From positions 558,001-622,000 of the forward strand of contig OU015569.1 in NCBI GenBank assembly GCA_907165135.1: a DNA stretch of 64,000 bases, read 5' to 3'. The notes under the pieces were generated by a model. That model did not search any database. It was not told the origin of the DNA and saw only the letters and a list, made by a program, of their open reading frames with translations. Numbering within the stretch: position 1 is the stretch's first letter; each line of letters opens with the position of its first letter. The position numbers and the translations under genes were made by a program. Source of the stretch: Oikopleura dioica. Its lineage: Eukaryota > Chordata > Appendicularia > Copelata > Oikopleuridae. Positions 35,215-47,141 of this stretch are shown piece by piece.

Positions 35215-36150
35215 CTAGCTGTTTGGGAGGTAGGCTTCTTTCAACTCGTTTTCGCTCTTTTCGATGAGGCTTTCCATTTCGGTCTTCATTTCTTCCATCA
35301 TCGAACTCGTGATTTTCTCGTAAAACTGGGCCACACGACTGACGGACGCGCCGATCGGGATTTCGATTTCGATCGGCTCTATTTCTGAAGAGATTTTCAA
35401 AATTTGAATTTCGAGCCCAGCTATAATGAGCTTTCACGAAAAGCCTTTTTGCCTAAACGCACCGTTTTCTGAATTGACGAGTTCGTTCAAGAGCGTTCCG
35501 GAGCCGCTCTCGGCCGCTTCGGCGTCTTCTTCGGGGTCGATTCGCGGCGGCGGGTTAAGATACAACTCCGGCAGCGCCATGTTCAGCGGAAAGGGGTACA
35601 GCGGCTCTTCAAGGTTCTCAATCGACAGGTCGCGCGAAATAAACGTCATGTCGCGGTCTTTCGTCAAAACTTGGCGCCAGAGCTTGAAGTGCTGCAGCAC
35701 CGTCTTCATGAAAAAGTCCAGAAAGCAGCTTTGCTGAAAAAGAAATCAATAACAGAGGAAAAACGCCAGCTTACCTTGATAGTGGAGGTCTCGAAAATCT
35801 TGTGCAGGTCTTTGACGACTTCTGTAAAGGGAGTTTCCGAAGCGACTTGTTGAAAAACAGCGGCGGAAATGTTGATTACTTCTTTGATCGTCGCGTCTGT
35901 CAGCGCGTTTTGCTTGCAAATCCAGAAAAGGGATGTCGCAAACTTAAACGCTGTTTTTGAGCTAACTCGAAATCCCTGCCCATAAGAGCTCGGTCCACCA
36001 GTCTCTTAACCCGGCGGCGCGGAGGTCGATGTTGGCCCGGCCCGGCTCGGCGCACGCCAACGAGTTAAGCGGCTCGCAAATCGCCTCTACGTCTTCTGGA
36101 CTCTTGCAACTCTTCAGCTGCTTCAACACATTCTCGACTTCCGACAGCAT
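35215..36150 (-). CDS. Unknown protein, acidic C-terminus
   Basis: Exons: about 35970-36150, 35775-35950, 35463-35733, 35215-35384. The protein starts MLSEVENVLKQLKSCKSPED, continues through a Trp-rich stretch (LRDWWTELLWA), a helical part (SLFWICKQNALTDATIKEV, FFMKTVLQHFKLWRQVL), a proline-rich part (LYLNPPPRIDPEEDAE) and a helical end (MMEEMKTEMESLIEKSENEL). The join between the first two exons is odd: only about 25 bp separates them and no standard donor fits, so a one-base error or a very short intron is possible. The ATG is directly preceded by TTCCAG, which could be a trans-splice acceptor or the end of an upstream intron. It heads a same-strand run of three unknown genes spaced 106 and 177 bp. 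Confidence 0.6.
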
Positions 36151-37081
36151 CTGGAATTAAAGCAAACTTAGGAAATTTTGAAAAGTAAAACTTAGGGTTA
36201 AATTTCGCTTTGAAAGCTGGGCTCGGCAACCTGCGTAAAAACCTGACTCAGGTTTTGGAAAAGAAAAATTGAAAAGCCGCGGAGGAATTAGCGTCACAAA
36301 CCCTGACTCAGTTTTTTACACAGGTTTTAGTTTTGCTCTTTTTTAATTGAAAATAAAAACAGAAAATTTATCTATCTTCATATTCATCTATTTCTCTCTA
36401 AAATCTTTCTTCGGCGAAATCCAGAAAATGAACATTCACGGAAAAAAAGCGCGCTCTCTGATTGGCGGAGGCGACGGAACTCTCGCACTAGAGCGCGCAG
36501 TTTGAAAAAAATAAAAACTCCCTTACTTGGATTTCCGATCTCCAGTAGATGATTTTCTTCTTTTATGATAAAAATAAAGCAAAAGAAAACGAGCTTTGAA
36601 GAGTTTATTGGTTACAATCTTTAATTACAGGAAGAGTCTTTATTCGGCTTTTTCGCTGATTATGTCGCCACATAATCCAGTTCAAATTGTTGTCGTCGGA
36701 AATATATACGGACCGTATAATACGGTATTTACACTACTGCATTGCTTGTCGTCAGTTTTCGCCAGGACAGATAACTAAAGAAGAAGAGTGTTAATTAAGG
36801 GGGTATCGTTGAAATCGGCATTTTTCAGAAGACTATTCTTACAAAGTTAACACTGTGACGCCCTTATTTAATTTGACCAAAATGAAGGTCACAAACTTCG
36901 TTGTTTTCTCTGTGGAATTAGCATAGTGATACCCTTAATTTATCCCGAGAAACTCAAGCTTTTAGTCGGCTCTTTTGAAGACCAAAGTTTCAGAAAAATT
37001 ATAGATTTTAAGTAAAGAAAATCATGAAAATTTCTATTTATGATGTGTACCCCCTTAATCAGCGTGATTTCTATTGAAAAA
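36151..37081. other. Spacer with a MITE and palindromes
   Basis: 36,215-36,325 is a CTGAGTCAGG-family MITE (GGGCTCGGCAACCTGCGTAA on the left, degraded right end). 36,700-36,730 holds a short palindrome (ACGGACCGTATAATACGGT). Between 36,795 and 37,055 words such as TTAAGGGGGTATC and GTGACGCCCTTATTT recur in both orientations. No gene is seen. Confidence 0.55.
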
Positions 37082-38446
37082 TTACTTGAAAGTTTGCGCG
37101 AGCGCCGGCGGCGCCGTGAATTTGACGTTGTTCCTGAAGCCGAAGCGGTAGACGAGTACTGCACTCAAGACGATCAAACAGATGATGACGAGAGCAAGGC
37201 CAAAGCGCCGTCCAGCAGATGGCTTGGCGACGCCGACCAGCGCATATGGATCTGAAGAGGAGGAATAGCGTCGTCTTGGAAGAGCGTTTACTCGAGTTTC
37301 TTACCGTTTTCTGCGCGGAACTGGGCGGCGACGAACAAGCCGCCCATCGCCGTTTCGAACTTTAAAAAGCCGCCGGAAAGCTCGATCGAGCCTTCTCTCG
37401 AGTTGATGAAGCCCCAGCCTTCTACGAAAAAGTGCTCCACGTGTTCTGTCGACAGTTCTGGCGCGTGGTGCGAGAATTCTGAAAAATTAAAAAAAAAATA
37501 ATTGCTTGAAACTGATGAGTTTGGTGGTCTGGACTCGGAAGCCTGTTTAGATACCTGAGTCAGGGTCCTGGAAGAGCCTTAATTAAAAGCCGCGTAGCGG
37601 CTTTTTCAGAACCGAAGCCGCGGAGCGGCTTCGCCAGAATGTTAAAAATAGCTTGAGATAAAATAATGGTAGCCTAACCTTAGTCAGGGACCCTGACTCA
37701 GGGTTCTAATAAAGCCGACGAGCGGCTATTTTATACACGAAGCCGCAAAGCGGCTTCGCCAGAATTTTACCAAATAGATTAAAATTTTCATATCGTTTTT
37801 TTTTGACTCAGAATTTGCACCCTAAGTCAGGTTTTCTACTCAGGTTGTTAAGCCTAGATGATGACCTTGCGCTTACCTTGGCTGACGACGAACACGTGAT
37901 AAGTAAAGTTTCTCTTCAACTCGTGCTTGATCGGCAAAAGTACAGTAATCGGCCGATTGAAGTTTCTCTGCGGCTTGAGAAGATAATAGTCGGTCATGTA
38001 CTCCCCCACGGCTTCGGTTTCGTTGTGATAGTCCCACACTTTGCTGCTGTTTCCGGAAGTCGCTGTTCCCAGAGGATCGAAGTTTTTGTTGCGCGTGCTT
38101 TTTTGGAGAACGACTGGGGAAGTCATCGCTCTGAAGAGAAAGTCAAATGAAGAGTTCTTTTTGGCGAAATCTACCTTCTTATGAGACCGTTGTTGAAAGT
38201 AAAGCTCTGGGCCAAATAATCTTCGCCCGCGGCGTGTTCCAATTTCCCATTGAAAACCGAGCCAGATGGCAAAACCGCGAAAGAAAACGATTTCCTGTCG
38301 ATTACGTCTTTTTTCTCGACGATGACCTTGGCGCCGTTTTTGAGTTCCATTTCTCCGCCTTTTTCGTCGATCTCTTTGTGAACCGTCTCGTCTTTCAGGC
38401 CTCCCAGCGCCAGGCCCAAAATTGAAACAGTTATGAAAATCACCAT
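37082..38446 (-). CDS. Unknown type I membrane protein
   Basis: Exons 38175-38446, 37877-38130, 37305-37478, 37082-37251 join in phase (GT-AG) to about 289 residues. It begins with a signal peptide (MVIFITVSILGLALGG), has a luminal or extracellular part with three N-glycosylation-type sites (NETE, NFTY, NSSK) and no obvious cysteine pattern, then one transmembrane helix (FGLALVIICLIVLSAVLVY) near the C-terminus and a short basic tail. Segments such as LLKPQRNFNRPITVLLPIKH look beta-rich. I do not recognise the family. The third intron (37,479-37,876) is filled by a long-form MITE. Confidence 0.68.
37535..37852. mobile_element. CTGAGTCAGG-family MITE, long or doubled form
   Basis: Left GCCTGTTTAGATACCTGAGT; two GCCGC core hairpins (AAGCCGCGTAGCGGCTTTTT, GAAGCCGCAAAGCGGCTTCG); an internal CCCTGACTCAGGG; right GTCAGGTTTTCTACTCAGG. 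The doubled core and internal arm suggest one copy inserted in another. Confidence 0.7.
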
Positions 38447-40291
38447 TTCGGAGCTAGATTAAATCTCTTTCCCGCGAAAAAAAAGAGCTAGAAGAGTATT
38501 TGGACGCATTCAAGAGCAAGCTCCTCCCGTAGGGCAAACCGGGTGCTCCGAATATTTCGCTGTCCGACTATTCCAGCTCTTATTTTCGAATATAAACAGC
38601 ATTTCAAGGATTAAAAAATTCAACATGAAAAATTTTCACTAAAAATAACTAGTAAATGGGAATTCTTTAAGGGGTTAGATACCAAGAATCGCCATTTTCT
38701 GTCAGACTTTTCTCCCAAAGTAAAAATATTAACACCCTTATTTTACTTTCGAAACAAAAACTTTAGACCTTTCTCTATTTCCTGTGGAAGCTGAAATTTC
38801 AAATTTCAAAAAAATTTTTAACAAAATTTTTTTGTCGAAGATCGCTTACTTTCCAAAAATGGTCATTTTGGAGACAATCGGAGGTGCCCGATTTGCATTG
38901 TATCAGCTCGAAAGCTCAAGAAATCTTAATTTTTGGCTCCCATAGGAAAGAGATAATTGCCTGGAATGAATTTTGAGCAGAAAAAATAAGGGGGTCACTA
39001 TGATAAAAATTTAAGAAAACACTGAGCAGGTAATCCGATTCTTGATATCTACTCCCGTAAATGCAAAATTCTTGAATTGCGGATTATAATGCAATTATTG
39101 TCTGAGAGTGATTTTAAGAGCATTTGAGCGCAGATAGGTTTTTGGCGAGAAAGTGGCAGAGAAAGAGCGAAATCTGCTTAGCGCGGCTGGCTATATTGGA
39201 CTAGATTATGCAGCATAATGAAGAATAATAAAGTGCAATGCAGTAGATCCGAGAAGGGCAGCGAGTTATTAACAACGGACATTGGCGCATTGTCGAAATG
39301 TTAAAACGGGCTTTATTTTAAATTGGTATTTGCGTCATTTTAATTGCTTGATTCGTTCGTGCTTTTTCGGACATGTCCGGCAACAAAGGGGCCTTTGATT
39401 ATTCGAGTTAGGCCTTGGATAAGCCCAGCAAAGCTTAATAGACTCATTTGTTCGAGCCTAGTTTTGCTTGCTGCTAATCCAAGTTGATGAAGTTAAAAAT
39501 TAATTTATTATTTAATTGCCAGTCCTGCTCGTTCCCTGGAGAACAGAAAATAACCCGACAAATTTTGCCCTACTATTCTCGCTCCATAGAAATGAGATAA
39601 GACTCGAGCTGATTTAATTTGAGAGTTAGCTGCCTACTGTGCTCTCAAATTTGGCTCGCTACGGGGGAACCCTTTCAATTAGTAGTTCAATCTGACTGTA
39701 GCGGACGCCCCTGGGCTCGGAAACCTGTGTTGAAAACCTGAGTCAGGGCGTTGAAGTTGATGCCTTGACTCAGATTTTTACACAGGGTGCCGAACCCAAG
39801 GAAACCTGTTTGAAAACCTGAGTCAGGAAACCTTTTGAGATTCCTGACTCAGGAAACCTGTTTGAAAACCTGACTCAGGAAACCTGAGACAGGAAACCTG
39901 TTTGAGATTCCTGACTCAGGATTCTAGACAGCTTTCGCCTTGATCGATTTTTGAGTTTTCTGAAGACATAGAAGAGAATCTGCTCCAATCTCAAAAATAT
40001 TGGCATTGTTAAAAGGCGTTGCGGGATTGTATCCGCTGCATAATTAGCCCGTGCTCCTTCCATAACGGGTCGCTTGGGCCCTGGCAGTCCAGGGCGAGTG
40101 GCGCGGTGCGGCCTGGGCGCGGCGTTTCTGGTTTGGCGCCGATCGACCACAGCTCAAAGTCTTCGCCTTTCGCCCTTTTCGTCCTTTTCCTTCTCCACTA
40201 CTCGGGCTGGGCACGGCGCCACTACTCAACTTTTCTTTGCGCGCTTCGTTTTTCATTTTTTCGCGATTCCTTCTGCCTGAGCGAAGCCACT
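38447..40291. other. Gene-poor stretch with nested MITEs
   Basis: No supported gene. 38,640-39,060 has GGGGGTTAGATACC / AACACCCTTATTTT words in opposite orientation. 39,710-39,930 holds at least three partial CTGAGTCAGG-family MITE ends in a row (GGAAACCTGTTTGAAAACCT recurs). 40,040-40,290 is GC-richer and open in several frames; it may be the 5' leader of the lipase. Confidence 0.5.
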
Positions 40292-43282
40292 TTAGCCGCC
40301 AAGATTTCATTTTTTGAAGAAGATCGCTGTTCCCAAGAAGAGCCAGAGCACTTTTCGCCCCAGGCGAGTGAGAGAAATTCGGACAAGAAGAGAAAGCAAT
40401 CGCGCAAAAAGAGCAAGAAGGAAAGAAATGAGGAAATGGAGGCGGAGAGTGAAGTCAACGAGGAGGAAACCGCTCAGTACGTCGAGAAAGAAACGCGGCT
40501 CTGCTCGATTAGTACCTCAGTAATCGCGCTAATATTACAGTAATGGGCGAGCCTTGAACAGCGCGAATAGCACGACTGGCGTACCTACAGGTCCTGGGCT
40601 CGCTAACTTGTGGAGATAACCTGAGTCAGGCTATTTTTTCTACGCGGCTTTTCCAAGACCCTGACTCAGGTATTCTTCATACCTTCCTGAGGCCAGTTTA
40701 GGTCAGAGAGCTCAAACACCTCGTCAACGATGTGAAACTGAAGAAGGCAACCTTTAAGGGGGTCTCACAGGTACTGATTAATTACTGATTTCCGCAGCGA
40801 GGGAAAAAGAAGAGTACAGTCGCTCATTTCGGGGGCCTAATTGCCCTTATTCCTTGCCGCCCTTATTCAGCCAAGAAAGGCTCAAAAACGAAAATAAACG
40901 AAATTGCACATTTGTCACTTGGTAAACTAACTTGCTCATTGATCGATTTCTGTTTCGCGATATTGGCGACTGGGAATGAAAGCGATGACGAAATTGAGCG
41001 ACTGTAAATTCTGCTCACTATTTTTTTAATAATGCACGCTTTCTGAAAATTGACGCGCTCAGTAGCTCGTACAGTAGCTCGATATTCCGTGATTTGCTCG
41101 CTTTAGGAAAAGTCGGAGGAGCAGTTGGCCAGTCCCGTCGAAAAGAACAATCGATGCAGTCTATCGTACAAGTGCCACGAAGTTCACGAGATCATCGAGC
41201 GCTTCATGGACCCCTCGCAGGATGATCCCCAGGTAGCTAGGCCGCCCAAGTCGCATAATATTCACTTAGCCAGCGCCTCAACGCGGCCTCTTCATACATT
41301 AGACTGGCATCATCCTACTAGCGCCTTATTTGCATTAGAAGCTATACATTACAGCACAGACCCGAGACAAGAGCCTTTTTTTCAAACTCAAACAGACTGA
41401 AAATTAGCTCAGGAATTTGTATACAAGCCTGAGTCAGGGTCCTGAAAGTGCTTGAATACAAAGCCGCGTGGCGGCTATTTTATAATCGAAGCCGCGAAGC
41501 GGCTTTGCCAGAAATAAGAAGACACATTTAGATTGTAGTTTTTGACTCAGACTTTTACCCTGACTCAGGTTTTTACACAGGGCATCAAATTTTCCATCTT
41601 ATGCTGTTTCGAAAATTCTGGCTTCGTTGTCAAAAAAACAGCCCTGTGTCACTTTTTGGAAGCTTTCAGGACCCTGACACAGGAATCTACACAGGTTCCA
41701 AAGCCGAGCTACTGTAACAACTTCTTTTCAGAACTATTTCGACTACGTGAATTCCGAAAAGTACGGAACAGACTGTTACATCTTCTCGAACAAAAGCAAT
41801 TTGATAATTGCCTGGAGAGGGACGGAAGCAACTGCAGAAGATGGTTTCTCGCTGCAGGACATCAAACAAGTAAAAAACCCGAAAACGCTCAGAGCAGAAA
41901 TTCAAATTTCCAGGACTTGAAGTTCAATCAGACGAAATTTCATTATTTGGACCAGCCGGTGCTCCTCGTTCATTCTGGCTTTCTTCAGCAATACGCAGCA
42001 GTAAGGGACAAAGGCAACGGGTTTTATAAAGAAAGGGGGTTCATACCCCAACGAAAAAAAACCTGAAAAAAGTGCACTCTTGCCTGGAAAAGCGGCTCTT
42101 TGGCGGTGGCGCGGTGCAAGAGGAAAAGAGCGGAAGTACTTTGACAATCAGCTGCGTGGGGCACTCGCTGGGCGGCGCGCTGGCGATTCTGACAAAGGGG
42201 TCGCCTATTAATATTAAAAATGTTTTGCTTGATTGCTCCATGTTCGAGTTGTAATTAGTGCCGAGGCTAATAACTCATCAGTCACTGACGCTGGGCAATC
42301 AAAGCAGGAACAAGCAAATCGCCGAATAGAGCAAATCGTAGAATAGAGCTTGCCCTGGCTTGACCCTTCGCAAGTGCACCCTCGATCTCCAGATGAACAA
42401 GCCGCTGCCCTACGTTGGCTACGACATCGAGGTAGAATGCACGACCTTCGGCGCGCCAAAAGTGGGCAACCGCGCGTTCGTCAACTGCTTCCGCGAGCAA
42501 GTGAAGAAGTGCACCCAGTGGGCCTTTAAAATGGACATCGTCCCGAACCTCCCTCCTTTCAGCAGATACAAGCACGTCGCCAAGCTCCGCTACTTGAAAA
42601 GACACAACAACACGCTCCTCCCGCAAGAGGTGCACCACTACTGTCACTACTTGGAAGCGACCAAGGACATTTCCAGGCGGCAGAAGTACTGTTCTGTAAA
42701 GGTAACAAAAAAATACAGTTTTTCTAGGAAGAAAACTTTGCATTAAGGGTGTCAACAACGATTTTGTCGAATCCTAAGACAGACCCTTATTTGATCATTG
42801 TTGACACCCTTAATCACCGAGCTGAACCTGCTTTGGAAACCTGTGTTGAAAAAATCCTGACTCAGGATTTTCACTTGAAGGATCTTTAATTAAAAGCCGG
42901 GGAGACCCTTATTTATAAAATTTAGGGCCTAAAACCGTCCCTGGCAATTTCTTTGGTAGGAACGACGATGGAAAATGACTCCACCGCCGAAAGTATTTCC
43001 GAAAAAAGGTTCTTTTTTCAAAACTCAAAATTCAATTAACCATTTTTTTCATCCAGAAAATCGTCGGACAGCGACTCCAGCAACGAAACAGACGGCTCCT
43101 CTGGAAACTTGACGAGAACGGGGACCGAGAAAAGCGAGAAAACGGCTTCTCCAACTTGCGAGACGCCAAAAGAGCAGAAGAAGAAGATGTCGCAGCGGAA
43201 GCAAAAGCCACCTGACAGGCGCGGCAGCGAAAAGAGGAAAGCTAAGTCCGACCCTAGAGGAAAAATCTGTGCAATATCTTGA
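40292..43282 (+). CDS. Class 3 (fungal-type) lipase, intracellular
   Basis: Alpha/beta-hydrolase lipase acting on acylglycerols or phospholipids. Exons: about 40292-40480 (start unsure), 41107-41232, 41732-41869, 41914-42013, 42073-42199, 42347-42701, 42926-43008, 43057-43282. Core motifs in order: LIIAWRGTEAT, VLLVHSGFLQQYAAVRDKVHSCL, nucleophile elbow SCVGHSLGGALAIL, TTFGAPKVGNRAF, KMDIVPNLPP with the acid, and EVHHYCHYL with the catalytic His. The intron 42,014-42,072 must start GC (AAAG/GCAACG) to keep VRDKVHS together. Charged low-complexity ends flank the domain (KKRKQSRKKSKKERNEE; SSDSDSSNETDGSSG). There is no signal peptide. The true start codon may lie in an upstream exon that I cannot identify. 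Confidence 0.8.
40590..40692. mobile_element. CTGAGTCAGG-family MITE in lipase intron 1
   Basis: GGGCTCGCTAACTTGTGGAG then ACCTGAGTCAGG on the left; CCCTGACTCAGGTATTCTTC on the right; short middle. Confidence 0.7.
41400..41712. mobile_element. MITE with GCCGC core plus an adjacent half copy
   Basis: GCCTGAGTCAGGGTCCTGAA ... AAGCCGCGTGGCGGC ... CTGACTCAGGTTTTTACACA makes one full copy at about 41,420-41,582. ACCCTGACACAGGAATCTAC then ACAGGTTCCAAAGCC at 41,670-41,708 is a second end. Lipase intron 2. Confidence 0.7.
42744..42825. repeat. Short inverted repeat, GGGTGTCAACAA family
   Basis: TTAAGGGTGTCAACAA at the left and TTGTTGACACCCTTAA at the right are exact complements, with GACAGACCCTTATTTGATCA between. 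Similar TTAAGGG/CCCTTAT words occur at 36.8-37.0 and 38.7-39.0 kb, so this is a third short dispersed family. Confidence 0.7.
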
Positions 43283-44488
43283 GAAAAATAAACAAGCAAA
43301 ATAAATTTACTAAATACAGGTTTTTTGAAATCAAGGAAGAAAAAAGATTCTCGAAATCAATACACGGACGCGCGACTAAGCGCTCAAAACACGGGGTCGG
43401 GTGAGGGGACCACAATGCATTATTCAGCCCCGCGCGGCGCGCAAAATTCGGAGTGTGATAAAGAGCGCTCAAGACTTTTAGCTCTAACTTGCGTTTGCGG
43501 CAAGCAAAAAAGTTACAATACATATCGCTGGAAAGCTTGAACACTCAGCTATCAAGATTTACAATTACTTTTGAAAAATACTTTTTGGATTTTCAGCTGC
43601 AGAGTGAAAGATAAATCCGGTGCAAAACGCCTCCACTTTTGAGAAAACTTCCGAAATTTCACAAAATGGTTCGTTTTAGTCATCTAAGCTCACATTACAA
43701 AAATCAGGTCAAATGGATTATCACAAGAGAAATTACGGCGGCTCAAAGTCGCCGTGGTCGGTTCAACCGACCACGTGTATTGAGAAGTTAACGTTTTTTC
43801 GATCTCCAGTTTTCGGAGATCGAAGCTCTGAATTTTCTCGAGCATGGATTTTTCTCGATTAAATTCATATTTTGCAGGGACTTTGCAGGTCAGTATCTCA
43901 GAAAATAGTAATTTCTAATGCTAATCTTCAAGAAATTATCGCTCACCCGCCGAGCTGAGTCTTTGGAAATAGAAACCGAACCAATTTTAGAAGTATGTGA
44001 TTTCAAGTGTTGAAAAATTTTGAAAACCATCCTATTGAGAAAAATACTCGAGCAGAGATATTAAATAGTACATTTTTTATCCAAAATTACAATCCATGCA
44101 CTTGTTTTGACAAAAGATTTGAAATCTGCACTGCAGAATTAGTATTGACTGAGATTTTTAAGTTGATCCGGTCAGTCGCTTCTGATATCAGTAGGCAGGC
44201 ATAAGATTGTTATAACGTGACTCATCCGACTTCGGGGATCGAAAATTTTTGGATCTTCAAGAAGTGGAGATCGAGAGTGGTGATCGATCACCACAATTTC
44301 GGGGTGGAGATCGCGCGGATCTCCACGCAATCGGAGATCCAAACAACCCGCGCTCCACTCATTGGTGATTCCTCTCGAGCGCCTCATTTCGGATCTCCAG
44401 CGATCACCCCCGATCCTAGACCTAGCTTTCCCATTTCTTCACTCGAAGCGAAAGAGCTCGATCATTTCAGTTTGAAAAAGAGAGAGAG
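43283..44488. other. Spacer with palindromes before an unknown gene
   Basis: 43,750-43,778 is a perfect short palindrome around CGTGGTCGGTTCAACCGACCACG. 44,225-44,410 has many GGAGATC/GATCTCC words in both orientations (GGTGATCGATCACCACAAT and others). No gene is supported. Confidence 0.5.
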
Positions 44489-46664
44489 ATGGATTCTTCA
44501 TCAAACGGTTCTGAGTTTTCGGGGGAAGAGACGGAAAGCTACTCCGGTCCGTCGATAATAGAAGTGTTCAGTATCAAGGGTTACACAATGGAGACCTTGG
44601 TTGAAGCTGTGATTGACGGACCGCTCGGCGAAGGCTGGGTAAGTAACAAATTGTGTACTCTTCGTTGATTTCCTTTTAGGGCGAGGACGATTTTTTGCTC
44701 CTTGCGGACATCATCACCGACGAAAAAGTCTTCTACGCGGAAGATTATGGGCCCGACGTTGTCATTGACATTATCAAACGATTCCTCAGAGAAAGACCTG
44801 ACGAAACCGAGTTCGAAGCAGTCTGGCTCTCCCGATTCATCAAACAGCTCATCTGGTAAAGCAGTTTTCCCTTCAACGCGTGTCATTTCTCTTTTTAGTG
44901 GCATCGAGAAATACGCAGAGTCGCAATCAGACGACGAGTATGTGAAGACGCAGCATCTTCTTGCACGAGTTTTCGATCTTTGGTACTTTGATAGAAGCGC
45001 CGAGATTCGTCGGGGACTATTCCGGGCGATGTGGGCTCTTTTCGACGATTTCTGTAAGTTTTTGCCTGAAACTTTCAACTAAAAAGCTACTTTCAAATTT
45101 TAGTCATCAAGAAAGAGCTGAAGCTGCCATCAAAGCACCTGGAGTTCATCAAACTAACGATGCTCATCAAACTAACATGGGGATATCCTATCCGATATAG
45201 CGACGAATACTCGCCAGAAAAATCGATGGCGAAGAAAATAGTCGACCTGATTCTTGGTCAAGAGCAACCAGCGCCTGTTCAAGTCGCTGGCTTCGAATTG
45301 TTTCAGATTCTGTGTGAGTAAAGCCTAGACTTGGCAACCTGTGTACAAAACCTGAGTCAGGTTAAATTCTTGCGGCTTTTAATTAGAGAAATTTCTGACC
45401 CTGACTCAGGTTTTCTACGCAGATTGCGAGCACCGATTACAAAGTATCTTCTGGAATTAAACTTCATTTCAGATGATGGAGCAAAGAATCGAGAAGAAAT
45501 CTTCGAGAACTTTGAGGAATTCGCAAAGCTTCTGGAGAAAGAATCTAGTCTTGTGGAACTTTGTCGAAGATTCCAAACGATCAGCGCTTTTGATCAGGTC
45601 GAAAAAGTGATGTACGGAAAGACGGAGTATCAAAAGGCGTATCTCTCCTTCCAAAGAAAATTTGCGCTGATGATGGTCATGGTCGAAGATTTCGAGGCCC
45701 AGTTCTTTCCCATCTTCAAGCACCAGACGGAGAGCGCAACGATCAAAATTAGTGAGAAATATGTAAGCTTGAATCTTGTCATTGTTTTTGATTAAAATCT
45801 GTTTCAAGGTCGTCGTCCATTTGGAGATGGAATATGACGAGCATGTGACGATATTCTTCAATAGAAACTCCAGCTTTCACGGAAAGAACATTGAAGACGT
45901 GCTCAAAAGAGAAGGGCCTTTTTCTTCACCGCAGAGGAAGGGGAAAGTTCCTCTTTCGAAGCTACAGCTGCCAGTCCAGCTCCCGCCAGCGCTAAGAAAG
46001 GTAACTGTCTCTACCATGCTTTAAGTTTGAACAAAAGTTATAGAGTTAAAATTTTCCGACTTGGAACGGCGCGATTCAGAATTGGCTCCACTCAGCAGAG
46101 GTCTCGAGGATTGCCAGTTGAAATTGAAGCGGACGCGGGCGACTGAGGAAAAGTACGCTTCAATATTTTAACTTGCTTTTTTCTAATAACTCTTTTTCAG
46201 TTCCTCAAGTAAAGTTTCCGGGGAAATGAGAGGTTCAAGAGGCTCGACTCCGGATTTGCCAGTCGAGAGCAGCAGCAGCCCAGCCGACTTGAACTTGGCG
46301 CCTCCTCCCAAAATGTCAAAGCCGGCAAAGACTCGTCCAAGCTCCAACCTGCTGCCGGATGTTATGGCGAAGTTGAGAGAGGTAGGATTGACGGAATTCA
46401 TTCAACTGAAATGATTTCTTTCTTTAGAAATTTGCGAGTATTTCTCAACTCATGCCGCGGGTGGAAGAAAGCATCGAAGAAATCCAGGCCGTCAAGAAGC
46501 AATTCGACGAGCACTTAGAGGCTCGGGAAGATCTGCGCCGAAACGTGGAAAAGGTTATGAAGGACTCCGAGGAACTTGCCGAAGAGGGCGAGCGTATGAA
46601 TGCGTTGGCGGTGATGTTGAAGGAGTACGCGGAGAAGCTCATCGCGGACATGAACCGCAAATAG
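44489..46664 (+). CDS. Unknown protein, helical N-terminal domain and C-terminal coiled coil
   Basis: Exons 44489-44638, 44680-44855, 44899-45053, 45104-45313, 45473-45762, 45809-46000, 46046-46152, 46201-46381, 46428-46664 join in phase with GT-AG introns, giving about 565 residues. It starts MDSSSNGSEFSGEETES (acidic, Ser-rich), followed by an alpha-helical region (FIKQLIWCGIEKYAESQ, LFRAMWALFDDFFIKKEL), a beta-type segment (VVVHLEMEYDEHVTIFFN), a Ser/Pro linker (SSSSPADLNLAPPPKMSK) and a coiled coil to the end (VEESIEEIQAVKKQFDEHLE). I do not recognise the family; a cytoskeletal or vesicle-related role is only a guess from the layout. An AATAAA lies 60 bp past the stop. Confidence 0.72.
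45325..45442. mobile_element. CTGAGTCAGG-family MITE in intron
   Basis: GACTTGGCAACCTGTGTACA on the left and CTGACTCAGGTTTTCTACGC then AGATTGCGAGC on the right. It fills nearly all of intron 45,314-45,472. Confidence 0.8.
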
Positions 46665-46723
46665 TAAAACTATAGCGAGCCCGTTTTCACTGCCCATCTA
46701 TTATCACCTGCCTCGCTTGCTGT

Positions 46724-46729
46724 AATAAA
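46724..46729 (+). terminator. Polyadenylation signal AATAAA
   Basis: AATAAA 60 bp after the stop of the preceding plus-strand gene, in TGTAATAAACAG. Confidence 0.6.
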
Positions 46730-47141
46730 CAGAATATTTTTACCCACAAAAAGAAGGTACTGCTAAAATCGGAGCATTATTTTCCATTTTTTAAACAGAA
46801 ATCAAGGAAGACAAAAATTCTAAAGCAAAGATTCTCCATTTCGAATAAAAACGCATTGAGCCGCAGGCTTAGAATAAATTATTAACTGTAATCCGCGATG
46901 AGCGTTCCTAATCAGCGCTGGCCAATTTAGACGACTTGAGCATTATCATTCCAAATCGCCAGTTACCGTATGTGGCCGACGACTCCAATAAAAAGATGCA
47001 TAATTGAATCCGTCCTTCTGCCATCAGATATTCATTTCGAAGCTCGATTCTTCTTCTTGGAGCTCCTTGTTTTTTAAATTTAGATTTCGATCAAGTAGAT
47101 TTCAATTATTGAATTCCGAAATAACTTGGAACGGTGGAATT
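46730..47141. other. Convergent spacer
   Basis: AT-rich sequence between the 3' ends of the plus-strand unknown gene and the minus-strand GPCR. Nothing else is recognised. Confidence 0.4.

Noticed and set aside
40019-40290. N-terminal extension of the lipase starting MRDCIRCIISPCSF
   Set aside because: The sequence is GC-rich and open in several frames, and an acceptor-like TTTAG at 40,287-40,291 suggests the exon begins later.
41125-41400. Reading frame running through the lipase intron after RFMDPSQDDPQ
   Set aside because: It crosses a good GT donor at 41,233, and the lipase motif continues at 41,732.
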